Assembly: GCA_938038815.1 (NCBI GenBank)
Contig: CALHTF010000057.1
Span: 1 to 40,244 of the forward strand
Length of the DNA stretch: 40,244 nt
Source of the DNA: an uncultured Acidimicrobiales bacterium
Lineage (GTDB): Bacteria > Actinomycetota > Acidimicrobiia > Acidimicrobiales > SHLQ01
Reading direction: 5' to 3'
Below are positions 31,381 through 39,400 of the stretch, in pieces. A model generated the notes under the pieces. It was not told the origin of the DNA, searched no databases, and saw only the letters and a program-made list of their open reading frames with translations. Both the position numbers and the translations under genes were made by a program. Position 1 is the first letter of the stretch, and each line of letters opens with the position of its first letter.

Positions 31381-32160
31381 ATGTTGTTAGTTCTCTCGCC
31401 TGCCAAAACACTCGACTACGAGTCGCCGCTGCTTACCAAGAAGCACTCCCTACCCGAGATGATCGACGACTCGAAGGAACTCATCGACGAGTTGGCCAAC
31501 AAGGCGCCGGGCGACATCGCCAAGCTGATGCACCTGTCAGAGAACCTGGCCGAGCTCAATTTCGAGCGCTACCAAGACTGGTCGACCGAGTTCACGAGCG
31601 AGAATGCTCGCCCCGCCGTGCTCGCCTTCAAGGGCGATGTGTACATGGGCATGGATGTTGCGCAGTACAGCGAGCGCGACTTCACCCACGCCCAGAAGGT
31701 CGTGCGGATTCTGTCGGGGCTCCACGGCGTGCTGCGCCCGCTCGACTTGATGCAGCCTTACCGCCTCGAGATGGGCACCGACCTCAAGAACCCCCGGGGC
31801 AAAAACCTTTATGAGTTCTGGGGCAACAAGGTCACCGACCGCCTCAACGCCGATCTCGCCGAACGGAAGTCATCGACGCTCGTCAACCTGGCTTCGATCG
31901 AATACTTCTCGGTGGTGAAGCCGGCGGCACTGGACGCCAAGGTGGTTTCGCCAGTGTTCCTCGACGAGAAGAACGGCGACTACAAAATCATCAGCTTCTT
32001 CGCCAAACGAGCGCGCGGTGTCATGGCCAGCTGGATAGTGCAGAACCGGGTGAAGTCGGCCCGGGCGTTGAAAGACTTCGACGGCATGGGGTACTCGTTC
32101 GACCCCGAACGGTCGACCCCCGAGAAGCCAACGTTCATCCGCGCCGAAGCCGCCAAGTAG
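31381..32160 (+). CDS. yaaA: Peroxide stress protein YaaA
   Basis: A 259-residue member of the YaaA/DUF328 family, near its usual length. It begins MLLVLSPAKTLDYESP and contains FKGDVYMGMDV, ILSGLHGVLRPLDLMQPYRL, NLASIEYFSVVK and the FFAKRARGVMASWIVQ block, all typical. In E. coli YaaA lowers free iron during H2O2 stress and protects DNA and proteins; related family members are proposed to act on DNA. Placement next to cydAB and within 20 kb of a peroxiredoxin fits a stress role. The stop is 3 bp from the convergent thioesterase stop. Confidence 0.95.
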   Translation: MLLVLSPAKTLDYESPLLTKKHSLPEMIDDSKELIDELANKAPGDIAKLMHLSENLAELNFERYQDWSTEFTSENARPAVLAFKGDVYMGMDVAQYSERDFTHAQKVVRILSGLHGVLRPLDLMQPYRLEMGTDLKNPRGKNLYEFWGNKVTDRLNADLAERKSSTLVNLASIEYFSVVKPAALDAKVVSPVFLDEKNGDYKIISFFAKRARGVMASWIVQNRVKSARALKDFDGMGYSFDPERSTPEKPTFIRAEAAK

Positions 32161-32163
32161 CGA

Positions 32164-32970
32164 CTAGTCGGTTAGCAACAGCCCGACCTGACGCGACTGG
32201 GCGATCAGGTTTCCGGCCGAGTCCCACAGTACGCCGTCCTCGATGATCCGGTTGTCGGACAGGTCGGTGGTTTCGAACCGTGCCAAGACCCAACCCGGTT
32301 CGGGGCGGCGTCGCACGTGCACGGTCAACTCGATGGTCGGTACCCAACCGACATAACCCAAGCTGCCGAATACCGACGGCGGAAACGCATCGGCAAAGAG
32401 CGGGAGCGCCAGCGTGTCGACCGGGCGGTCATCGAGGAACCGAATCCAGCCCGACACCACTGCCGCTTCGGCCTGCCCAGCGGTCGCTTGGTCGGGGTGG
32501 AGTCGAACGTCGACCCGGTTCAGGATCGGTAAGTCGACCCCCTGTTCGAGTCCGGATCGTTCACGACACTGGCCGGGCGGCGGCATGTCGGGCGGTTCGA
32601 TGGTGAGTGGCACGTCGCCCGGTTCGGACAGGTCGGTGAACGCCGCGATCGTCTCGATTCGACCTTTGCCGTCTTGGATCAGCCGGCCGCGTGCGGTCGA
32701 AACGGTACGGCCGGTCCGAACCAGTTCGGCCTCGACCGTCGCCGACGCATCGCCCGTCCCGGGCCGAAGGTAGTGGGTGGTGACCGTCATTGGATCCGGG
32801 TGGGCGCCCAGGGTCCGCATAGCTCGCAGCACCGGTGACACGAGATATCCGCCGTTCGGATTGGTGCCGATGTTCCACGAACTGGTCAGGTGCGTCGACC
32901 ACTCCCCTCGCCCATCGGCCGGGTCGGCTGTCGGCTCGATATGGGTTTCGGTGTCGAACTGTGAAGCCAT
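32164..32970 (-). CDS. Acyl-CoA thioesterase family protein (double hotdog)
   Basis: A 268-residue protein of the TesB-like thioesterase superfamily. The first hotdog contains WNIGTNPNGGYLVSPVLRAM and VTTHYLRPGTGDASATVEAE; the second ends with TIELTVHVRRRPEPGWVLAR and IIEDGVLWDSAGNLIAQSRQ, the typical final strand and Q-S-RQ motif. It should hydrolyse acyl-CoA to free acid and CoA, with unknown chain-length preference. The ATG at 32968-32970 is used. The frame is open to 32997, but that would overlap the divergent DUF1330 start. A TAGCTT hexamer ends 8 bases upstream. Confidence 0.85.
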   Translation of the reverse strand: MASQFDTETHIEPTADPADGRGEWSTHLTSSWNIGTNPNGGYLVSPVLRAMRTLGAHPDPMTVTTHYLRPGTGDASATVEAELVRTGRTVSTARGRLIQDGKGRIETIAAFTDLSEPGDVPLTIEPPDMPPPGQCRERSGLEQGVDLPILNRVDVRLHPDQATAGQAEAAVVSGWIRFLDDRPVDTLALPLFADAFPPSVFGSLGYVGWVPTIELTVHVRRRPEPGWVLARFETTDLSDNRIIEDGVLWDSAGNLIAQSRQVGLLLTD

Positions 32971-32978
32971 GGGCGCCA

Positions 32979-32988
32979 AAGCTAGTCT
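32979..32988. promoter_or_regulatory. Overlapping divergent -10 elements (AAGCTAGTCT)
   Basis: TAGTCT on the plus strand (32983-32988) ends 7 bases before the DUF1330 ATG, and TAGCTT on the minus strand (32979-32984) ends 8 bases before the thioesterase ATG. The two hexamers share 2 bp inside a 25-bp gap between start codons. Confidence 0.45.
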
Positions 32989-32995
32989 GCCGCCC

Positions 32996-33412
32996 ATGAC
33001 CTACATCGAGCCGACCGCCGAAGCATTGGCCGCCATCGCCACCGACGCCGCCACCATCGAAACACCGATCCGGATGATCAACCTGCTGAAGTTCAAACCG
33101 GTGGCCAACTACGGCGACATAGCCGACCCCGCAGGCGACGACGGGCCGAGCACCGGTGCTGCCGCGTACGCCAGGTATGGAGCGACGGCGCTCCAGGAGA
33201 TCGGCGAGGTTGGCGGGTCGTTGTTCTATGCGGCGGTTGCGGACATGACCTTCATCGGTCCGGCCGACGAGCAGTGGGACCAAGTGGCGATCGTCGAGTA
33301 TCCGAGCCGCGCTGCGTTTCTTGAGATGGTCGCGAAGCCCAGTTACCAGGCCGCGGTTTTCCACCGCACCGCCGGTCTGGCCGACACCCGGATCATCATG
33401 ACCACCCCGTAG
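32996..33412 (+). CDS. DUF1330-like protein
   Basis: A 138-residue protein resembling the DUF1330 group of dimeric alpha-beta barrel (ferredoxin-like) proteins: PIRMINLLKFKPVANYGD, GAAAYARYGATALQEIG and WDQVAIVEYPSRAAFLEMVA, ending in the strand TRIIMTT. The family has no settled function; some relatives bind small phenolic or haem-like ligands. The start codon is 25 bp from the divergent thioesterase start. The stop codon TAG directly abuts the stop of the convergent methyltransferase gene. Confidence 0.75.
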   Translation: MTYIEPTAEALAAIATDAATIETPIRMINLLKFKPVANYGDIADPAGDDGPSTGAAAYARYGATALQEIGEVGGSLFYAAVADMTFIGPADEQWDQVAIVEYPSRAAFLEMVAKPSYQAAVFHRTAGLADTRIIMTTP

Positions 33413-34027
33413 TTACGGGTTCTTCGCGACGCCGATGTGAAAGTACGACCACGGCGAGGTGGCGTCGGCGTACTCGGCTTCGGTCCACTCGATCTCAAAC
33501 CCGGCGTCTTCGATCAAACCAGAGATGTCGCGGCTCAGATGACAGCCGTCGGCGAGGCGCCTTTGCACCGGGTCGATGCGCTTTTGCCACTTCACCATCG
33601 AATCGGTCGGAGCTTTGCCGTGCTCGACAAAGTGCAGTGCACCTCCCGGTTCGATCACCCGCCGCAGTTCGGCCAGCGCGGCGACCGGATCGGGAATCGT
33701 GCAAAGCGTGAACGTGAGCACGCCCGCGTTGACGCTGTTGTCGTCGAGCGGGATCTGCTCACCGGTGAGCCCCACAAACTCCACGTCGATATCGGTAGCC
33801 GCCAACCGGTCCTTCGCAAGCTCTCGGCCCAAGGTCGCCGGATCGATCGCGTACACCTTGGTCACCTCGTCGGGGTAGTACGGCAGGTTGGTACCCGAAC
33901 CGAATCCAGGCTCAACGACTACCCCCGAAATGCCTTCAAGACACCGGCTACGCCACACCCCCATGCCCGACGATCCGCAAACTTTGTCGATGACTCTGGG
34001 AAGGACTTTGTCGCTGTAGAGACCCAT
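33413..34027 (-). CDS. Class I SAM-dependent methyltransferase
   Basis: A 204-residue methyltransferase. Motif I (VVEPGFGSGTNLPYY, about 37-51) binds SAM; VYAIDPA is the acidic strand 2; VEFVGLTGEQIPL and GVLTFTLCTIPDPVAALAEL follow the UbiE/METTL7-like arrangement; and IEPGGALHFVEHG is the post-motif region. Substrate unknown; relatives methylate small thiols, quinones or lipids. The ATG has TAGCTT ending 6 bases upstream. It is divergent from the reductase gene with 40 bp between start codons. Confidence 0.88.
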   Translation of the reverse strand: MGLYSDKVLPRVIDKVCGSSGMGVWRSRCLEGISGVVVEPGFGSGTNLPYYPDEVTKVYAIDPATLGRELAKDRLAATDIDVEFVGLTGEQIPLDDNSVNAGVLTFTLCTIPDPVAALAELRRVIEPGGALHFVEHGKAPTDSMVKWQKRIDPVQRRLADGCHLSRDISGLIEDAGFEIEWTEAEYADATSPWSYFHIGVAKNP

Positions 34028-34033
34028 GTACGA

Positions 34034-34039
34034 AAGCTA
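34034..34039 (-). promoter_or_regulatory. -10-like hexamer TAGCTT for the methyltransferase gene
   Basis: On the minus strand it ends 6 bases before the ATG at 34027; no ribosome site is present. Confidence 0.45.
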
Positions 34040-34055
34040 CCGCAGCGCCGTGAGC

Positions 34056-34061
34056 TAACTT
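34056..34061 (+). promoter_or_regulatory. -10-like hexamer TAACTT for the dihydrofolate reductase-family gene
   Basis: It ends 6 bases before the ATG at 34068 and forms a back-to-back promoter pair with TAGCTT at 34034-34039, 16 bp apart. Confidence 0.45.
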
Positions 34062-34067
34062 CCGAGG

Positions 34068-34622
34068 ATGCGAACTTCTGTCTATATCGCCACCAGCCTC
34101 GACGGATTTATTGCCCGGGTAAACGGCGACCTCGACTGGCTCGACGAAATCGAGCACCCCGAAGGGGTCGACTACGGGCACGGCGAGTTCATGGCCAGTG
34201 TCGATACGCTAGTGATGGGGCGCGGCACCTACGACAAGGTGCGCAGCTTCGATGTCGAGTGGCCCTACGAGGTACCGGTGGTGGTGCTGTCGTCGGGCAC
34301 GGTCGACATTCCTGACGACCTAGCCGATCGGGTTTCGGCGACCTCGCTCGGCCCGGCAGAGTTGTTGACCGACCTCGAGGGTCAGGGCGTTTCTCATGTG
34401 TATCTCGATGGCGGTCTGACAATCAGCTCGTTCATGCGGGCCAAGCTGGTCGACCAACTCATCATCACCACGATTCCGGTGCTGCTCGGGCACGGTATCC
34501 CGCTGTTCTCTGGGGTCGGCGCCCAAGTCGATCTCGAGTTGGTGGGGGTCGAGAGCTACGACAACGGGTTGGTCAAGAGCACCTACAACGTCGGACGCGC
34601 ACCGCAAGAGGAGTCGCCATGA
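34068..34622 (+). CDS. Dihydrofolate reductase / RibD C-terminal family protein
   Basis: A 184-residue protein: SVYIATSLDGFIARVNGDLD at the N terminus, VDTLVMGRGTYDKV in the nucleotide-binding loop and HVYLDGGLTISSFMRAKLVD near the C terminus, all typical of the RibD-C/YyaP-type branch. These bind NADPH and reduce pterin-like or other heterocyclic substrates; it is not a classical FolA. Its stop overlaps the start of the F420-type oxidoreductase by 4 bases (ATGA), so the two are probably one operon, possibly acting on the same metabolite. Confidence 0.9.
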   Translation: MRTSVYIATSLDGFIARVNGDLDWLDEIEHPEGVDYGHGEFMASVDTLVMGRGTYDKVRSFDVEWPYEVPVVVLSSGTVDIPDDLADRVSATSLGPAELLTDLEGQGVSHVYLDGGLTISSFMRAKLVDQLIITTIPVLLGHGIPLFSGVGAQVDLELVGVESYDNGLVKSTYNVGRAPQEESP

Positions 34623-35545
34623 ATCCGCTCGAGGTACCGATTGGTTTCGCGGGTGGCACCGGCCTCAATTCGATCGCCGAGGTTCGGGCCGAAGCTAAGT
34701 ACGCCGCCGACGCCGGATTCGATTCGTTCTGGGTCAGCCAAATCACCGCCGTCGACCCCATCGTGGCGCTGACTGCGGTGGCCGCCGACTGCGACGGACT
34801 CAGCGAAGTCGGCACGTCGGTCGTGCCGATCTACGGACGGCATCCACTAGCGCTCGCCGCCCAAGCCCGCACCGCCCAAGACGCCCTCGACGGTCGGTTT
34901 ACGTTGGGCATCGGCCCCTCTCACGCCGTGTTTGTCGAGGGGTTCTTTGGCGAGTCGTACGCTCGTCCGTTTACCTACACCAAGGAGTACATAGAGGCGC
35001 TCGGACCGCTCCTGCAGGGCGAAGCAGCTTCGGTGAACGGCGAAGAGGTCACCGCTCACGGTTGGCTGACCGTCGAGGCCGAGCCGGTGCCGATCTTGTT
35101 GGCCGCTATGGGGCCCAAGATGCTCAAACTGGCGGGCGCTCACACCGCAGGCACCTCGCTCGGCGGCACGGTCGGGCCTAAGACCATCGCCAACCACATC
35201 GCGCCGACCATCAACCAGGCAGCCGCCGACGCAGGGCGACCGGCGCCACGTATCAAAGGCTTTCCGCTTTTTGCCGTGACCGACGAACCAGAGGTGGCTT
35301 TGGCTGCGGCGATCGAAGGGGGCGCCGGTTACTCGACCCTTCCCGCCTACCGGGCAATGCTCGATCGGGAAGGCCTCGAAAGCGGTGGCGAGTTGGGACT
35401 GTTTGGATCGATGGACGAAGTCGCTGAGGGATTTCAGCGCTACATCGACGCCGGTGCCACCGAACTCCGGATCGGAATCATAGCGCCTGACGAAGCGACA
35501 GAACAGCGCTCACGCGAAGCCATCGCCGAGTGGATCGGTAGCTAG
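34619..35545 (+). CDS. F420-dependent LLM-class oxidoreductase
   Basis: A 308-residue TIM-barrel flavin/deazaflavin oxidoreductase. It begins VPIGFAGGTG and contains YAADAGFDSFWVSQI, VGTSVVPIYGRHPLALAAQA, ALDGRFTLGIGPSHAVFVEG and VPILLAAMGPKMLKLAGAHT, which place it in the F420 branch of luciferase-like monooxygenases rather than the FMN one. It implies that the host makes coenzyme F420, common in actinobacteria. The substrate is unknown. A ribosome site (GAGGAG) precedes the ATG, which overlaps the previous gene by ATGA. Confidence 0.9.
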   Translation: MNPLEVPIGFAGGTGLNSIAEVRAEAKYAADAGFDSFWVSQITAVDPIVALTAVAADCDGLSEVGTSVVPIYGRHPLALAAQARTAQDALDGRFTLGIGPSHAVFVEGFFGESYARPFTYTKEYIEALGPLLQGEAASVNGEEVTAHGWLTVEAEPVPILLAAMGPKMLKLAGAHTAGTSLGGTVGPKTIANHIAPTINQAAADAGRPAPRIKGFPLFAVTDEPEVALAAAIEGGAGYSTLPAYRAMLDREGLESGGELGLFGSMDEVAEGFQRYIDAGATELRIGIIAPDEATEQRSREAIAEWIGS

Positions 35546-35548
35546 TTT
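35543..35548 (+). promoter_or_regulatory. -10-like hexamer TAGTTT for the HAD gene
   Basis: It ends 6 bases before the ATG at 35555, directly overlapping the stop codon of the upstream oxidoreductase. Confidence 0.4.
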
Positions 35549-35554
35549 CACCTG

Positions 35555-36247
35555 ATGGCTCGGTATCCGATCATTTTGTTCGACCTCGATCACACCCTCT
35601 TCGACTTCAATCACTCGAAGCATCTGGCCTTTGCCGAGGTGATGACCAACGCCGGCTACGACGCCGATCGCCAGGCTGAGCTAATCACGATCTTCGGAGA
35701 GGTCGAGAAGCCGCTGTGGGCGGGGCTGGAGGCGGGCGAACTCACGCTCGACACCTTGAACCTGTCGCGCTGGGCAGGCTTGGTCGAACGGGCCGAGTTG
35801 GCCGAGGACCGCACCGCGCTGGCTGCTGGTTACCTCGACGGGCTGGGTCGCCTCGGCCGGCTGTTTCCCGGGGCTCGAGAGCTGCTCGATGTACTCGTGC
35901 CCGACTTCCGCATCGCGTTGATCACCAACGGGTACGCCGAGGTGCAGCGCGCTCGGATGATCAACTTCGATCTGGGCCGCTACTTCGACCCCATCGTCAT
36001 CTCGAGCGAAGTGGGCCACGCCAAACCCAACGTCGAGTACTTCGATGCGACCTTCGAGATGCTGGGCCACCCACCCAAGTCCGACTGCGTGGTGATCGGC
36101 GACAGTCTGACCTCCGACATCGCGGGCGCCCAGCGTTACGGCCTCGACTGCATCTGGTATAACCCAAGCGGCCAACCAGCCCCTGCTGTCGCACCAACCC
36201 ACACAGTACAAACGTTGGAAGAAATCGCCCCGCTCCTGTCGGCCTGA
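35555..36247 (+). CDS. HAD-family phosphatase, YjjG nucleotidase-like
   Basis: A 230-residue haloacid dehalogenase-superfamily phosphatase. Motif I DLDHTLFDF has nucleophile D10 and acid/base D12; motif II is LITNG; the motif III lysine is in GHAKPNVEYFD; motif IV is VIGDSLTSDIAGAQ. The helical cap (about 15-95) and overall length match YjjG-type pyrimidine nucleotidases, which dephosphorylate dUMP, dTMP and non-canonical nucleotides. All catalytic residues are present. A leaderless promoter within the preceding stop region suggests independent expression. The stop codon lies in a 20-bp direct repeat. Confidence 0.9.
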   Translation: MARYPIILFDLDHTLFDFNHSKHLAFAEVMTNAGYDADRQAELITIFGEVEKPLWAGLEAGELTLDTLNLSRWAGLVERAELAEDRTALAAGYLDGLGRLGRLFPGARELLDVLVPDFRIALITNGYAEVQRARMINFDLGRYFDPIVISSEVGHAKPNVEYFDATFEMLGHPPKSDCVVIGDSLTSDIAGAQRYGLDCIWYNPSGQPAPAVAPTHTVQTLEEIAPLLSA

Positions 36248-36293
36248 CTCTGAGTCACGGGACAACGCACCACGACTCAGAGTCACGGCACAA
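36246..36293. repeat. Two 20-bp direct repeats each with a palindromic core
   Basis: GACTCTGAGTCACGGGACAA (36246-36265) and GACTCAGAGTCACGGCACAA (36274-36293), 28 bp apart with 2 mismatches. Each begins with the palindrome GACTC-N-GAGTC. They lie immediately after the HAD gene and before the composite repeat. Confidence 0.7.
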
Positions 36294-36298
36294 AGAAT

Positions 36299-36396
36299 CC
36301 CACGCACCGCGCGATTCACGCGCCCGCAGAACCAAAAACTCCGAGAATCCCACGCTAAGCGTTCGGTGCCAGGCTCCAGTGCCAGGCTCCAGTGCC
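36299..36396. repeat. Composite dispersed repeat, copy 2, with 13-bp tandem units
   Basis: CCCACGCACCGCGCGATTCA, then GAGAATCCCACG, then GTGCCAGGCTCCA repeated nearly 3 times, matching 14265-14362 in order and orientation. It fills most of the 204-bp gap between the HAD gene and the helicase gene. Confidence 0.8.
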
Positions 36397-36451
36397 AGGC
36401 CCAGTTGGCCGGCTGGCTCGACCAGCACCGTCTTCGGTAGTCGGGCGGCGC

Positions 36452-39400
36452 TTAGGTTCGGTACACGAGGCCCTTGTAGCCGAGGATGAACCCGTTGGCT
36501 TCCAGCTGGGACGACAGGGCCGACTCTCGAACTGGTTGGCCGTCGATCTTGGCGATCTCCAACGAGCGCAGTCGACCGTTCTTCACGATGCTGGTGAGGG
36601 CGTCGACCCAACCGTCGGGTTGGTGGGCGCCGAAGGTCAGCAGGCTCTTGCCGCCCTTATCGACGTAGATGATCGGCACCCCATCGGCGAGGATCACCAG
36701 CGCTCCGGCGGTGCGGGCGGGTCGGCCGGCGTTCTCGGGCCAGGCGATTGCTGCGCCGTAGGGTTGTGCCGGGTCGGTGGCGCCGAGCACCACAAACTTT
36801 GCCGCCTCGGGCAGCGCCCCCAGGTCGACTCGTTCGGCCCGCAGCCGATCGACGGCACCGGTGAGGGCGAACTGCGCCGCACCAAGGCCAGCGACGAAGT
36901 AGCCGCGCCGTACCTGGCCCCGTTCTTCGAGTGCCTTCAGTACCGGGTACACGCCAGCGAACCCACCCTTGGCGCCCTCGCCAAGGGCTGCCTCTCGGGT
37001 CAGCACGCCGTAGCGTTCGAGTAACTGCAACGCCCGGGCGTGCGAAACCTCGGTTGGGGTCGGTCGGGGGGTGAGCAGCGGCGCCACCAGCGACCATCGA
37101 CCAGCAGCGGTCGGCGGACCGAGCCGGGTCATCTGCCCAACCCGGGGGCGACCTCGTCGGGCGGTCGACTTTGCTTTGCGACCCTTCTTCTTGCCGAGCG
37201 CTCGCAGCGGGGCGAGCGAGTCGTTGGTGATCTCGCCCGACCACACCACATCCCACAGTGCTTCGAGCACAAACGCATCGTCGAACGGCAGCTCGGCGGC
37301 CGCTACGGCACCAACGATGTCGGGCCAGAACGAGGCGCCGCTGCTGGCCAGATGACCACGGATGGCGTCGTGTACGGGTTCGGTTGGGAGATCGTCTTCG
37401 GCCTGGGGTTCGACGATGAGCGCAGCCTGGTCGCGAAACACCAACCGCACCCGCCCGTCGTTTGATCCAATGCCGCCGGCGCCGACCCACACGACTTCAC
37501 CCGACGAACACAACTCGTCGAGCTCGGATGGTTTGTAGCTGGCCATTCGCGCCGGCAGAACATCGGTTTCGAGGGTCGATATCGGAATCGGTGCGCCCTG
37601 AAGCACGCCGATCACCTCGGCCAACGCGTCGGTTCCCCGGCGCGGCACGCCAACGCCTTGCCACCCAATGAGGAACCGGGCGAGCGAGTCTTGCTCGACC
37701 GGCTCGACCTCTTTACGGAGCGATGCCAACGACCGGCGACGCAATTGACGGAGCACATCGTCGTCGCACCATTCGCGCTCGACACCGTCGGGCCGGAACT
37801 CGCCACGGACCAAGCGGCCATCGTCGGTGAGGCGATCGAGCACCGACCGCACCCGGTCGACACCAACGCCCAATCGCTGGCCGACCTGTTTGGCCACAAA
37901 CGGACCATGGGTTCGAGCGAACCGAATCACCAAGTCGCCGAGCGGATCGTCGACCGAGTCGGTGAACACGGCGGGCAGTCCGATCGGGATAGCCACGCCC
38001 AGGGCATCGCGTAGTTTGCCGGCATCGTCCGATGCGGCGAATCGCTGCTCCCCCGCGACCCCGACCTCAATAACCCGGCGATCGTCGATCAGACCATCGA
38101 GCAGTCCGCCCACATCGAGCCCGTCGACACACCGGGCCTCAAGTTCGTAGCGGGTCAGCGGCCCGAGGATTCGCATGAGGTCGTGCAGTTCGTCGCCGTC
38201 GCGGGCTTGGCGGCCCTCGACCAGTCGCTGAAGCTCCAACTCGAGGTCGGCCAACACCCCTGCGTCGAGCAGTTCCCGAAGCTCTTCGGCGCCCAACAGA
38301 TCGCGCAGCAGTTCGCGGTCGAGGGTGAGCGCTGCGGCTCGACGCTCGGCCAGCGGCGCATCGCCTTCGTACATGTACACGGCGATCCAGCCGAACAACA
38401 GCGACTGGGCAAACGGTGAGGCGCGTGGCGTGTCGACCGAAACCACTCGGATTTTGCGGCTCTGCAGATCGGCCAGCACCGACTTGAGCGCCGGCAGGTC
38501 GAACACGTCGTTGAGACATTCGCGGCTGGTCTCGAGCAGGATCGGAAAGCTCGGGTACTTCGACGCCACACTCAGCAGGTCGGCCGCCTTCTGCCGCTGC
38601 TGCCAGAGGGCCCGCCGTTGGTCGGGTCGGCGCTTCGGCAACAACAACGCCCGGCCCGCGCATTCGCGGAACCGGCTGGCAAACATCGACGTGTTCGGCA
38701 ACATGTCGATGACCAGGTCTTCGATCTCGGCCGGGTCGAACAACAAGTCTTCGGCGGGCAGTTCGTCGATCGCTTCGGGAAGGCGCAGCACGATGCCGTC
38801 GTCGCTCCAGATCAGCTCGACATCGACCGCCCACCGCTCCCCCAGCCGGTTGCGGAGGGCCATCGCCCACGGTGCATGAACTTGAGCCCCGAACGGCGAG
38901 AGGATCACGACCCTCCAGTCGCCGATCTCGTCGCGGAACCGCTCGACCACAATCGTCTGATCGTCGGGCAGCACGCCGGTGGCCTCGATCTGTTCGTCGA
39001 GGTAGCCAATGAGGTTCTGGGCGGCCATCGGGTCGAGGCCGTGTTCGTTCTGGAGCCGTTCGAGCACGTCGGAGCTTTGAGCACCCCGCAGGAACGCCCC
39101 GATCGCTCGGCCCAACTCGAGGGGCCGCCCCGGACCATCGCCATGCCAGAAAGGCATCTTGCCCGGTTCGCCCGGCGCCGGGGTAACGATCACCCGCTCG
39201 TAGGTGATCTCCTGGATGCGCCAGGTGCTGGCCCCTAACAAGAAGGTCTCGCCGGGGCGGCTTTCGTAGACCATCTCTTCGTCGAGCTCGCCCACGCGGG
39301 TTCCCTCGGGCAAGAACACGCCAAAGAGGCCACGGTCGGGAATCGTGCCGGGATTTGTAACCGCCAAGCGCTGGGCGCCCTTGCGACCCCGCACGGTTCC

